DNA from: Edaphobacter lichenicola
GTDB taxonomy: Bacteria; Acidobacteriota; Terriglobia; Terriglobales; Acidobacteriaceae
Direction: 5' to 3'
Length of the DNA stretch: 64,000 bases
Assembly: GCF_014201315.1 (NCBI RefSeq)
Contig: NZ_JACHDY010000002.1
Span: 682,001-746,000 of the forward strand
This document shows, in pieces, positions 26,462-35,533 of this stretch. Position 1 is the stretch's first letter; each line of letters starts with the position of its first letter. The translations under genes and the position numbers were made by a program. The notes beneath the pieces are model-generated. The model was given only the letters and a program-made list of their open reading frames with translations, ran no database searches and had not been told where the DNA came from.

Positions 26462-27336
26462 TAGTACACCGTCTCTTCCAGCACTCGCAGCAGATATTGT
26501 CCATATGTGCTCTTGGCGATCTTCGATGCCAGTGTTCGCAGCTGATCGGCATTTATGTAACCGAGCCGGTACACAATCTCTTCAGGGCAAGCCACCTTGA
26601 GGCCCTGCCGTTTCTCAATCGTGTGGATGAACGTCGCCGCCTCGAGCAGCGAATCGTGTGTCCCGGTATCGAGCCATGCGATTCCTCGTCCGAGCACCTG
26701 CGTCCGCAACTGCCCGTGCTCCAGGTACCAGCGATTTACATCGGTGATCTCGAGTTCGCCACGTGGAGATGGCTTTAGGCCCTCAGCGATGCCGACCACC
26801 TGCGCGTCATAAAAGTAGATTCCCGTTACCGCATAACGAGACTTTGCCTTCAGCGGCTTCTCTTCAATTGAGATCGCACGGCGGCTCTTGTCGAACTCCA
26901 CCACCCCGTATCGCTCCGGGTCAAGGACCGGGTAAGCGAACACCGTCGCGCCCGGACCACCCGCAGCAGCCTCGCGTAAGGTCTTCGCAAAATCATGTCC
27001 GTAGAAGATGTTGTCTCCCAGTACCAGGCAACAACCCTCTCCCGCAAGAAACCCCTTTCCAATCAAGAACGCCTGCGCCAGACCGTCAGGGGACGGTTGT
27101 ACGGCATACTGCAGCTTGATTCCCCACTGTTCACCACCTCCTAGAAGCTGTTCGAAACGCGGCGTGTCCTCCGGTGTCGAGATCACCAGAATCTCCCGAA
27201 CGCCCGCCAGCAAAAGCGCCGAAAGGGGATAGTAGATCATCGGCTTGTCATAGACGGGCAGCAGTTGCTTTGAAACGACCTGCGTCACTGGATGCAGCCT
27301 CGTCCCAGAGCCCCCAGCAAGAATAATCCCCTTCAT
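26461..27336 (-). CDS. rfbA: Glucose-1-phosphate thymidylyltransferase
   Basis: First enzyme of dTDP-L-rhamnose synthesis, 291 residues. The nucleotidyltransferase signature [13 protein letters not shown] is at the N-terminus, followed by [17 protein letters not shown], the metal-binding [14 protein letters not shown] and EIEKP-type [10 protein letters not shown] motifs, and [16 protein letters not shown]. Length is normal. Overlaps rfbB by four bases and rfbD by one. Confidence 0.95.
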   Translation of the reverse strand: MKGIILAGGSGTRLHPVTQVVSKQLLPVYDKPMIYYPLSALLLAGVREILVISTPEDTPRFEQLLGGGEQWGIKLQYAVQPSPDGLAQAFLIGKGFLAGEGCCLVLGDNIFYGHDFAKTLREAAAGGPGATVFAYPVLDPERYGVVEFDKSRRAISIEEKPLKAKSRYAVTGIYFYDAQVVGIAEGLKPSPRGELEITDVNRWYLEHGQLRTQVLGRGIAWLDTGTHDSLLEAATFIHTIEKRQGLKVACPEEIVYRLGYINADQLRTLASKIAKSTYGQYLLRVLEETVY

Positions 27337-28496
27337 CGAACCCTCTCGCCTGCCTCGGTCATCGAGCCACGCTCAGCAACAGCGACCTGATCTTCGCGAC
27401 TTGAGTAGTTTTGGACCACCCACTGCTGATAGGCCCCGCTGGTCACATTCTCCACCCATGACGCGTTTTCGAGGTACCACTTCACTGTCTTCCTCAGTCC
27501 CGTCTCAAAGCTCTCCTGCGCTCGCCAGCCGAGTTCCCCCTCAAGCTTTCGCGCATCGATCGCATAACGCCGGTCATGTCCCGGCCGGTCGGCTACATAT
27601 TTCACCAGTTGCAAATGTGGTTTGAACGTTGACTGAGGCACCAACTCATCCAGCAGCGAGCATGCCGTCGTCACTACCTCGAGATTGCTGCGTTGATTTC
27701 CGCCGCCGACGTTGTAGGTCTCGCCTATACGGCCTCGCTCCAGAACCGTGCGCAGAGCACTCGTGTGGTCTCCCACGTACAGCCAGTCTCTAACCTGTTG
27801 TCCATCTCCATATACAGGCAGTGGTTTACCCTGCAGCGCATTCGTAATCATCAGCGGAATCAGCTTCTCTGGAAACTGATACGGCCCGTAGTTATTCGAG
27901 CAGTTCGTGATGATGGCCGGTAAGCCATAGGTATGCACCCATGCCCTCACCAGATGGTCCGACGCTGCCTTCGACGCCGCATAAGGACTGTTTGGAGCGT
28001 ATGGCGTCTCCTCATGGAAAGCCGGCGCCTCCGGTGTCAGCGTGCCATACACCTCATCGGTCGAAACATGCAGAAACCGGAACCTCTCCCGATCTGTGCT
28101 TGCGAGCCTCTCGTAGTATGCCCGTGCCGCCTGGAGCAAGATAAATGTGCCATCGATATTGGTTCGCAGAAACGCTTCGGGACCCAAAATCGAACGGTCG
28201 ACATGGCTCTCGGCAGCGAAATGAATCACCGCTCGCGGGCGGTATCTTTGCAGCAAGCTGGCAACCATCTTCGCGTCGCAGATATCCCCCTGCACAAACG
28301 TGTAGGCAGAGCTGTGCTCAACAGACGCAAGGTTCTCCGGATTCCCCGCATACGTCAGCTTGTCCAGATTGACGATCGGCCCATGGCCCGCAGCCAGCCA
28401 GTCCAGCAGGAAGTTGCTTCCTATAAACCCGGCTCCGCCGGTCACTAGAACGGAATCACTGCACGTGATCGCGTCTGACTCTGCTGCTAATCTCAT
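27333..28496 (-). CDS. rfbB: dTDP-glucose 4,6-dehydratase
   Basis: Second enzyme of dTDP-L-rhamnose synthesis, 387 residues, extended SDR with NAD+. Motifs are [12 protein letters not shown], the active-site Asp-Glu in [11 protein letters not shown] and the Tyr-Lys pair in [12 protein letters not shown]. The C-terminus is about 40 residues longer than usual. The ATG chosen (MRLAAESD) has GGAGG 13 bases upstream; an in-frame TTG at 28529 lacks a site. It leads a four-gene overlapping operon. Confidence 0.93.
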   Translation of the reverse strand: MRLAAESDAITCSDSVLVTGGAGFIGSNFLLDWLAAGHGPIVNLDKLTYAGNPENLASVEHSSAYTFVQGDICDAKMVASLLQRYRPRAVIHFAAESHVDRSILGPEAFLRTNIDGTFILLQAARAYYERLASTDRERFRFLHVSTDEVYGTLTPEAPAFHEETPYAPNSPYAASKAASDHLVRAWVHTYGLPAIITNCSNNYGPYQFPEKLIPLMITNALQGKPLPVYGDGQQVRDWLYVGDHTSALRTVLERGRIGETYNVGGGNQRSNLEVVTTACSLLDELVPQSTFKPHLQLVKYVADRPGHDRRYAIDARKLEGELGWRAQESFETGLRKTVKWYLENASWVENVTSGAYQQWVVQNYSSREDQVAVAERGSMTEAGERVR

Positions 28497-28774
28497 GTTG
28501 CTGCTAATGCCTCCGAACTTCGACTCCAAGTTTTAATATAGGCTACCTCCCCCTTCACCATCCGGCGAGATGCCGAAAGGCCGCTCTTCGTTACGGGTCT
28601 ATTTGGCAGGATTTGCAGGCTGGTTGCGTAAAAATGATCCATCTTTTGTATCTCCGCAGGGAACCTCGTTACAGAGTCACTTCCCGGCACCCTCTCTAGA
28701 CTTCGCGAAGAACCAGGCAACTGCAAACTCCACCGTTCTCTCCAATGGAGATCGAGACGCGAAAGGTGACCCTT

Positions 28775-28999
28775 ATGACCACGAATAATCAACAGTCGAA
28801 TCAAACCCGCTATCAGACGCACCCTGTCGACCCTAAACACGCCGTAGAACCCTCAGGTCCCAAGGGAGATAATCCGTCGACCGCAGGCCCGGGATCCACG
28901 ACGGTCACCTCCAACACTCCGGAAAACAATCAGGGGCGCATCAATCCCTCTGCGCCGGAAGATGCGAACACTACCCCAGGCACCACCGACAAGAAATAA
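28775..28999 (+). CDS. Small disordered hydrophilic protein
   Basis: A 74-residue, Asn/Pro/Thr/Ser/Gly-rich polypeptide without hydrophobic segments, predicted to be disordered. AAGGTG seven bases upstream of the ATG supports translation; a more upstream ATG at 28745 has no such site. No family is recognised. It lies about 230 bp before the phosphatase/anti-sigma operon. The composition is reminiscent of small stress-related hydrophilic proteins, but no function can be assigned. Confidence 0.55.
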   Translation: MTTNNQQSNQTRYQTHPVDPKHAVEPSGPKGDNPSTAGPGSTTVTSNTPENNQGRINPSAPEDANTTPGTTDKK

Positions 29000-29229
29000 G
29001 ATTGTTCTGTTCAATGTCTATCATCCGTGATATCTCCTGAAAGGACCTACAAGACGTCGATATCTGTTGCCGCCACGGCTCCGATCAAGTTTGCGCTCCT
29101 GTTTGAGTAGGATTCAGCAGACGAATCCGCAACAGACGGGTGGACCACGGCAGAAGCGAACTCTTCGCCGGCCTATGCGGCAGAGAGTTCTATCGTCGTC
29201 TGAAAGGGGTTACGTGAAGGAGCAGTTCC

Positions 29230-30378
29230 ATGGAAATCGAAAGCAGTCTCCATCTTCAACAGCAAATCGCACGGCTCCAGGCACTCCTCGACACGACCCA
29301 CAGAATCCATAGCACCATTGAGCTGGACAGTGTTCTCCGCAGCGTCCTGCAGATCACCGTGCGCGAACTTGAGATGGCGGGTGCATTTTTCACGGCCTTT
29401 CCGTTTTCTTACGGAGAGATCCCCCCACGATTCCTCTTGCATCCGCCGTCCTCTGATCCGAGACGTGGTTGTTACCGCTTCCCCTTGCTGGATCGCCACG
29501 GCGCAGTCCTCACCGAAATGGTCGTCATCACCCGTGACGGTGCGCCGCTCTCCCTCTTCGAACAGGATTTCCTCGAGCATCTTGCGGTCCAGGCTGCCGT
29601 CGCTATCGAAAACGCCCGCTATCATGAACAAACCCTGGATATGGAGCGGGTAAAACAGGACCTCTCCTGCGCCCGTGACATCCAGCGAAGCCTTCTTCCA
29701 CAGACGTTTCCCAATATCTCGGGATACAGCATCGCTGGTCGTTCGCAGACCTGCTACGAGGTCGGCGGCGACTACCTCGATCTTATGGAACTCTCATCAG
29801 GGGAATACATGATCGTCGTAGCCGATGTCGCGGGCAAAGGCCTCGCCTCGGCTCTGGTTGGCAGCTCGTTTCGGGCGGCATTGCGAGCCATCGCGAACTC
29901 GGGGATGCCGCTCGCCGACATGGCGACACACATGAACCTCCTTCATTACAAAGAGGGTGAAGAGTCGCGCCGCCGCTATGTCACGGCCATGTTCCTGAGG
30001 CTTGATCCAAAGACCCATACTGTCGAAGTAGTTAACGCCGGGCACAATCCCGCCTTTCTTCTCAACGGCAGCGATACGCCTGAGTTGATTGAGGCCAGCG
30101 GAACCCCGGTCGGGATGTTGCCTTTCTCTGGTTACTCGGCAGAAAAATATGTACTGTCCGATAAGGCGAAGCTGCTAATCTACACCGACGGAATGACTGA
30201 GGTGTTTAAAGGTGACGAAGAATTCGGTCAGGATCGCCTCATGGAGGCATTCCGCACCTGCCGACTCTCGGACGCGACTGGAACACTGAACTCTATTTGG
30301 CAGACTCTGGATGCTTTCTCCAATCAGGAAAACCAATCAGACGATATGACCGCACTCGTAATTGGACGAAAGCCGTAG
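29230..30378 (+). CDS. GAF-SpoIIE (PP2C-type) serine phosphatase
   Basis: Cytoplasmic regulator of 382 residues. The first ~150 residues form a divergent GAF domain (TTHRIHSTIELDSVLRSVLQITV... to LAVQAAVAIENARYHEQ). A short coiled linker with ARDIQRSLLP leads to the SpoIIE phosphatase domain, with metal-binding EVGGDYLDLM and VADVAGKGLASAL, NAGHNP, YTDGMTEV and terminal SDDMTALVI. AAGGAG precedes the ATG. The next genes encode an RsbW-type kinase and a STAS protein, so it probably dephosphorylates that STAS protein, as RsbU does for RsbV. Confidence 0.88.
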   Translation: MEIESSLHLQQQIARLQALLDTTHRIHSTIELDSVLRSVLQITVRELEMAGAFFTAFPFSYGEIPPRFLLHPPSSDPRRGCYRFPLLDRHGAVLTEMVVITRDGAPLSLFEQDFLEHLAVQAAVAIENARYHEQTLDMERVKQDLSCARDIQRSLLPQTFPNISGYSIAGRSQTCYEVGGDYLDLMELSSGEYMIVVADVAGKGLASALVGSSFRAALRAIANSGMPLADMATHMNLLHYKEGEESRRRYVTAMFLRLDPKTHTVEVVNAGHNPAFLLNGSDTPELIEASGTPVGMLPFSGYSAEKYVLSDKAKLLIYTDGMTEVFKGDEEFGQDRLMEAFRTCRLSDATGTLNSIWQTLDAFSNQENQSDDMTALVIGRKP

Positions 30379-30386
30379 GAGGGGAA

Positions 30387-30830
30387 GTGAACGGAAAGAA
30401 CGTGAACAGCATCGAGCTGCGTCTTCCTTCGCGTCTCGGCTTTGAAAAAGTTGCAATGAGCACGGCCTCCAGCGTCGCCAAGCTGATGGGCTTCGCTCCT
30501 GACCGAGTTGAAGATCTTAAAACCGCTGTCGCCGAAGCTTGCATCAATGCCATGGAGCATGGAAACAAACTCGACGAATCCCTGATTGTCGACGTCATTC
30601 TCTCCATGAACGAGGGTTCCCTTGAAGTAAAGGTGCTCGACACGGGCACCGGGCCTCCGGGCGTGGTTCACGCCCCGGATATGGACAAAAAAATGCACGG
30701 AGAAGAGGCTAGTCGCGGCATGGGAATGTTTCTTATTCAGTCTTTGGTGGACGAGGCAGAATGGGTGAGTGCGCCTCTCACTGGAAGCTACGCCCGACTC
30801 GTCATACGCTTAAACAACACTGAAGATTGA
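30387..30830 (+). CDS. RsbW-type anti-sigma factor serine kinase
   Basis: GHKL-type ATPase of 147 residues, homologous to RsbW/SpoIIAB. The N box is EACINAMEHGN, the Mg/ATP motifs are LDTGTGPP and the glycine-rich SRGMGMFLIQSLVDE. The GTG start is chosen because AGGAGG lies immediately upstream, eight bases after the phosphatase gene; the frame is open further upstream within that gene. It would phosphorylate the STAS antagonist encoded next and bind a sigma factor or other partner not encoded here. Confidence 0.85.
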   Translation: MNGKNVNSIELRLPSRLGFEKVAMSTASSVAKLMGFAPDRVEDLKTAVAEACINAMEHGNKLDESLIVDVILSMNEGSLEVKVLDTGTGPPGVVHAPDMDKKMHGEEASRGMGMFLIQSLVDEAEWVSAPLTGSYARLVIRLNNTED

Positions 30831-30842
30831 GGAGAGATCAAG

Positions 30843-31208
30843 ATGGCGGACTCAGGTACGAAAGTCAAAATGGAGCAGGTTAAATGCGCTTCTGGCGATC
30901 CAATCACGGTGCTGCGTTTCGCCGGTGATATTACGAGTTCGTCCGAGCCTGCGGTGTTGGGCACATATGGAGGCCTCTCCCCCGAGACGTCCAAGCGCAT
31001 CCTGCTCGATTTTTCCAAGGTGGAGTATCTCAACTCCAGCGGCATCGCACTGATCATTCAACTGCTTTACGCTGCAAGTCAAAAAGGACAAACCGTCCAG
31101 ACGTTTGGCCTGACACCGCACTTCCAAAAAGTCTTCACCATGGTAGGCATTACGAAGTACACCAAACTCTACCCTGACGAAGCCGCCGCCTGTGCTGGCT
31201 TCGAATAG
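30843..31208 (+). CDS. STAS-domain anti-sigma factor antagonist
   Basis: RsbV/SpoIIAA-like protein of 121 residues, one STAS domain. The phospho-acceptor serine region is YLNSSGIALIIQLL, preceded by the ILLDFSKV strand. The ribosome-binding site GAGGAGAG lies upstream. It is 12 bp after the kinase gene. In the switch model the unphosphorylated form sequesters the kinase and frees its target. Confidence 0.88.
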   Translation: MADSGTKVKMEQVKCASGDPITVLRFAGDITSSSEPAVLGTYGGLSPETSKRILLDFSKVEYLNSSGIALIIQLLYAASQKGQTVQTFGLTPHFQKVFTMVGITKYTKLYPDEAAACAGFE

Positions 31209-31257
31209 ACCTGAGCCACGCTAAAGCCACCGAATCGTCTCCGCTGAAATCCGCCGT

Positions 31258-33324
31258 TCAGGTCGCTGTCAGAATACCCTTCTCATCGGGAACATTCTCA
31301 GGCTGAAGCCTGCGCTGAATCCGCAGCACAAGAATGTCATCCTCCTGCCCAAAGTTCTGAGCAGCCGACGCCAACTCTGCGGCCGAGATAGGCTGTTGCA
31401 GCATCTTCTCGATGCGTTCAAACCCAAATAACTGCTTCTGTTGATCCTGCGCCTCAGCGACTCCGTCGGACATCAGCATCAACGTGTCCCCCGGCTCCAG
31501 TGTGAAATGGGAGACAAAGAACTCCGCGCCTGGCACCACACCGATGGGGAGTGACCCACCCATCTCAACCTCTATCCCATTCAAATACGGCGGCAGATGT
31601 CCCGCGTTTGCCAGCGTCACCCGTCCATCGGTGCAGATCTGAAGGATGAGACAGGTCGCACTGGCACGGCCACGCCCCCACAGTCGATCATTGAGGCTGT
31701 TCATCAGGGTCAAGGGATCGGAGTCGTATTGAACCGCCGTCCGTATCGCTCCAACGATCAGCGCAACGAGCATTCCAGCCTGCAGGCCCTTCCCTGTAAC
31801 GTCGCCAACCACGATCAATACGCTGCCATCCTCCTGCACAGGCAGAATCTGGAAGAAGTCCCCACCAACCTCACGTGCCGGACGATACTCACTTTCGATA
31901 GCAAGACCAGGTGTCTTCGGTAGATGCTCTGGAATAAGCACGTGTTGAATCTGCCGCGCCTGTTCGATCTCCGCCTTCCACTGCTCGCGGACCCGCTGGG
32001 TATTCAGGAATCGCCGAACCAACATGACCGTGATAAGAAAGAGGGAAAAGATCGTCGAGATGGTGCCCAACTCAACGTCGAATCCGAGAATATTGAATGC
32101 AGTCGGGACATGAAGAAGGCGAAGCTGGCTCTGAAAAAGAGCGATAGCCACCAGAACCACTGCCGAAAGGGCGAGCCATCCCTCAGTCTTCTGTTTGTGA
32201 ATCCCTCGGAACGTAATCGCGCATAACAGTGCCGCAAAACTAAGCCTAAGCCCTAGCAGAATAGGTAGCAGATAGACGGCCGCGTGTACGGGGATATGTT
32301 CACCATAAATCGGCGCACTCATCATGGCCGTTCCGATCATGGTAAGACCGACAAGCGTCCACACGATGCGATGAACCCACTGCATCCGGCTGATCCGGAA
32401 CCAATAGCCCCAGAAGATGACCCAAAGCCCGATTCGAATCGGACCAATAATGACAGACTGTAGAAAAATTCCGGGCGTAAGGGCAATCCACGGTACGAAG
32501 CTGACGATGAGAACGACGCCATTACCCAGGATCGTGACAGCGCAAACCAGGCTCAGCCATAAGTACGAAGGTTCGGTACGGTCCATCGAAAGAAGGCTGA
32601 CTGCCACCATCCACGCAAGGAGCAGAATCAGCATCTCGAGGAAGCCGCTGCCGACAACATGCGCGGTATTGTCCCAGTCCATCTGAATCAGGGTTCCGAT
32701 TACTCCGGCATGCCCAAGAACCGGAGGTTCATGCATCCCGCCGGCGTCCGGAGTAAGGAAGAGAGACGCGCTGTCCATATATATCCGGACGGCAATAGTT
32801 ATTTGCCCGTTGCGAAGTTCTCTCGGTAGTCGAAACTCTCGAGGCAGCGTGCTATAAGCCGTTGCCTTATGTGCGTCAAATTTGCCGAGTTCCCCGATTA
32901 GCTGACCGTTGACGTAGAGCTGATACGCATCGTCGACCTCGTTCGGCATCTTGATCGCCAGCCTGCCATGAGAACTCTGTACGTTGACTTTGAGCCGATA
33001 CCACGCAAACCCACTCTGTTTCGGGTAGCCGTTCGCCGTCCAACCCGGAATATATCCGCTGGTGCCTAGTTCCGGATTCGCCGACCCAGCCGGCGGAGTT
33101 ACATCGATCGTCCCCCAACTCGAGTCGTCGAAATCCGGTTGCGCCCAGGCCATGTCATCGCCCATGCGGAACTTCCAGAGGCCAGAGAGTTCGACGGTGC
33201 CGTCTCCGAGCGTGGCCTCGAGCTGCGCTCTAGGTGCAGGAGCTGCCGGGGATTTCTGTCCACGCAGTACAGCTGCAAAACCGAAGAGCAGCAACAACAC
33301 GGTCGAAATTCTTGCACGGCGCAT
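31258..33324 (-). CDS. 7TM-SpoIIE membrane serine phosphatase
   Basis: Membrane-bound regulator of 688 residues. A signal-like helix (TVLLLLFGFAAVLRG) is followed by an extracytoplasmic beta-rich domain of galactose-binding type (LSGLWKFRMGDD, WYRLKVNVQ, PNEVDDAYQLYVNGQLIGELG). About seven transmembrane helices follow (residues ~230-430), then a linker with ARQIQHVLIPEHLP and the SpoIIE phosphatase: EVGGDFFQIL, VVGDVTGKGLQAG, NAGHLPP and SDGVAEAQD. The ATG before the signal helix is chosen; upstream ATG/GTG starts are possible. It is convergent with the STAS gene 49 bp away and may feed an external signal into the same partner switch. Confidence 0.83.
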   Translation of the reverse strand: MRRARISTVLLLLFGFAAVLRGQKSPAAPAPRAQLEATLGDGTVELSGLWKFRMGDDMAWAQPDFDDSSWGTIDVTPPAGSANPELGTSGYIPGWTANGYPKQSGFAWYRLKVNVQSSHGRLAIKMPNEVDDAYQLYVNGQLIGELGKFDAHKATAYSTLPREFRLPRELRNGQITIAVRIYMDSASLFLTPDAGGMHEPPVLGHAGVIGTLIQMDWDNTAHVVGSGFLEMLILLLAWMVAVSLLSMDRTEPSYLWLSLVCAVTILGNGVVLIVSFVPWIALTPGIFLQSVIIGPIRIGLWVIFWGYWFRISRMQWVHRIVWTLVGLTMIGTAMMSAPIYGEHIPVHAAVYLLPILLGLRLSFAALLCAITFRGIHKQKTEGWLALSAVVLVAIALFQSQLRLLHVPTAFNILGFDVELGTISTIFSLFLITVMLVRRFLNTQRVREQWKAEIEQARQIQHVLIPEHLPKTPGLAIESEYRPAREVGGDFFQILPVQEDGSVLIVVGDVTGKGLQAGMLVALIVGAIRTAVQYDSDPLTLMNSLNDRLWGRGRASATCLILQICTDGRVTLANAGHLPPYLNGIEVEMGGSLPIGVVPGAEFFVSHFTLEPGDTLMLMSDGVAEAQDQQKQLFGFERIEKMLQQPISAAELASAAQNFGQEDDILVLRIQRRLQPENVPDEKGILTAT

Positions 33325-33866
33325 AGATGCAACTCTCAAGACCTGTTGATAAAAATCCGTCAGCATGAATGAAAACCCGAGCACTGCTCCCCTAGACTGC
33401 GCTAAGGCAGCTGCGACTGTCCTTACATCAACCCGCGTCTGATTCCGAGTGAGGTTCTCTTGGGACTTACCAAAAAGCCCTGTGCCAACGATCGCCGGGC
33501 AAAGAAAATTCGGGTGAGGAGGTAGTTAGCCCACAGGGTGCTTGCTCCGCAGGTTACGCAAATCGAAGCTCCCCTGTCAACGTCATCTTTCTGACACGAT
33601 GAGACTTTGCGGCACAGTCCCGCAATGCTGCAGGCTCGCGATCTGCCATCCAGGCCACGTAACAGCAGTTCCCCATCAGTTGCGAACCACCCGGTCCCAG
33701 TACAAAACCTCTGCCCGCCTATCGGACAGGCAGTGATCCTCATTGGTCATTGCTTAAACAACCACAGGGATTACCGACGCCTCTCTTAACGAATAAGCCC
33801 AGGCCTGAGCCCGGGCTTTCTTCTCACTTCACATAACAGTACAACCGTTTCAGAAACCTCTTCTGC
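33325..33866. other. Intergenic region without a supported gene
   Basis: About 540 bp. Apart from the hairpin near its right end, no coding signal with a ribosome-binding site and no recognisable family is seen on either strand. It presumably carries the promoter of the membrane phosphatase gene. Confidence 0.4.
33795..33818 (-). terminator. GC-rich terminator hairpin after PEP-CTERM gene
   Basis: AAGCCC (33795-33800) pairs with GGGCTT (33813-33818), with an inner GGC/GCC extension across one mismatch and a tetraloop. It lies about 50 bp past the minus-strand PEP-CTERM stop. The plus side is followed by TTCTTCTCACTT, the minus side by ATTCGTT, so strand preference is uncertain. Confidence 0.5.
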
Positions 33867-34499
33867 TCAGCGATTGTCGTCAGCGGTTTTCCTGAAAGTC
33901 GTCCAGATCCGACGCGACATATACAGGCCGGCCATCATGACGCCGGTCGAAAACAATAGCAGTGAGTCAGGCTCAGGTGTAACGCCAACTGTTCCGTTTC
34001 CTCCCTGGAACAGGTTGGGGTCTGCACCTTGCTCGAAGACAATGAGATTCTGGCCGGTAGGAACGCCTGCTCCACCGCCAAAGACGAGATCGTAGAACCC
34101 AGTCTGTTCGTTATTAGTACACGACACTACGTTTAGAGCACTCGGAATTCCGCTCTGACCCTGTGAATCGCAGCTAGCATCCTGATTACCAAGAGGCCCA
34201 AGAAGAAAATGAAGCGTTAGGCTGTCAATGGTTTCACCCGAAAAGTTACTCAGGACAAAGCATCCGTACGGCGTTGCGTTCGGACCAAGGTTGATGCCCA
34301 CCGAGTTGCAGGCAGCCGTCGACAGGCTAACGCTGGGAAGGGTATCTGCCCCATCGAACTCTTGGCAAAACGTATTGCCTTGTTCACACGAAGGAGGGTC
34401 AAGAACTGTCATACGGAAGTCGACGCCGTTTGCATGGGCGAGGCTGGAACCGCCACAAAGCAGAGCCAGAACAAAAAGGACGCGAAGAAGATGTTTCAT
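33867..34499 (-). CDS. PEP-CTERM sorting domain protein
   Basis: Exported 210-residue protein. It has a signal peptide (LLRVLFVLALLCGGSSLAHA) and a Cys-containing beta-rich middle domain of unrecognised type. At the C-terminus a PEP-CTERM sorting signal is clear: TPEPDSLLLFSTGVMMAGLYMSRR (Pro-Glu-Pro, hydrophobic helix, arginines). GGAGG ten bases before the ATG supports the start. PEP-CTERM proteins are processed by an exosortase linked to exopolysaccharide production; no exosortase gene is visible here. Confidence 0.83.
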   Translation of the reverse strand: MKHLLRVLFVLALLCGGSSLAHANGVDFRMTVLDPPSCEQGNTFCQEFDGADTLPSVSLSTAACNSVGINLGPNATPYGCFVLSNFSGETIDSLTLHFLLGPLGNQDASCDSQGQSGIPSALNVVSCTNNEQTGFYDLVFGGGAGVPTGQNLIVFEQGADPNLFQGGNGTVGVTPEPDSLLLFSTGVMMAGLYMSRRIWTTFRKTADDNR

Positions 34500-35095
34500 T
34501 TTCTGTATTCCTCCAGAAATACTCAGGTGACGATCTGCAATCACAGCTTGGATCAGGAAATTGTGCCGGTACACGGGTGGACCTTATCGTTTATGACCCT
34601 TGGTTGTGCCATTCAACAAGCACGTGCCATGCCAAAGGAAAACCCCAAAGATTCCGTGGAATCGTAGACTCTATAGTTATCAATGCGCAGAACATTGCAG
34701 GGCAAACGGAAGTATTAGTATCTTTCAGGGCATCTGGAAACCCGCGGCGACTTCCTCTGACTTCATCTATGGATAACGCCCGTTTGGCGCAACCGATATT
34801 AATTCAAAATGAAGTAGCAGAAGAATGGCTGAACTCTTGAAACAGCACCAAAGTACGTGGAGTAACTCCGCGAAAGAACGCTAGTAATCCTTAACTGGAT
34901 TTAACAGAATCCTCTTCCAAAATCGGAGTCCGCGGTAGACACACTTATTGCTCTGGTCTGAGTAGCTGCGTCAAGCGCCACTAAATTCGGGACGAGAGCG
35001 CGCCCGATCTACCTGTCCAAGGAGCGTTCATAGTCGCGGGAGCTTCACTCAACCTGACGACGAAGACATCTTCGTCGGAAACACTCTTTCCTCGG
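34500..35095. other. Decayed accessory DNA
   Basis: About 600 bp with no intact gene: frames are short, without ribosome-binding sites or recognisable domains. It runs into an integrase fragment, so it is probably the remnant of an inserted element. Confidence 0.4.
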
Positions 35096-35260
35096 GTGAA
35101 TCGGGTATCGACCTCGCTTGGTCAGGTGGCCGCCGATGCATTTACAATCAAAGAGCTGGCCGGTCATTCCAGCGTGACAGTGAGCCAGCGATATGTTCCT
35201 GCAACGCCGGAGTCTGTGCAACTCGCCTTTAACCGGCTCGGACCTTCAGTCGTAGGGCTC
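35096..35260 (+). pseudogene. Tyrosine recombinase (integrase) C-terminal remnant
   Basis: The reading frame contains DAFTIKELAGHSSVTVSQRYV followed by TPESVQLAFNRLG. This matches the C-terminal catalytic part of phage-type tyrosine integrases, with the GHSSVTVSQRY box carrying the nucleophile Tyr. The Arg and His-x-x-Arg boxes upstream are lost, a stop codon lies in frame at about 35030, and the frame runs on into the tRNA gene. It is a broken gene; the family's usual length is 300-400 residues. It lies about 75 bp before a tRNA, a common integration target. Confidence 0.75.
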
Positions 35261-35333
35261 TGGAACGGGCAGGGGGCTTCGACCTCCACAAAATCCCAAC
35301 ACAGCGCGTCTCGAAGGATCGTATGTTATCGAA

Positions 35334-35409
<76 letters not shown>

Positions 35410-35533
35410 GATCTCAATTCCCCGCTCCTCAGTGCACTGAAGGTATTGCGTGGGATTAGGCCAGCAGCACCTGCAAGTTGGACCGATCTTTTGGATCTGG
35501 ACGGTTTGGTTTGTGACGTTGCGCGGCTTCAGA

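Noticed and set aside
33423..33743. 106-codon minus-strand frame between the membrane phosphatase and the PEP-CTERM gene
   Set aside because: It has mixed Cys/Arg composition, no ribosome-binding site and no family resemblance.
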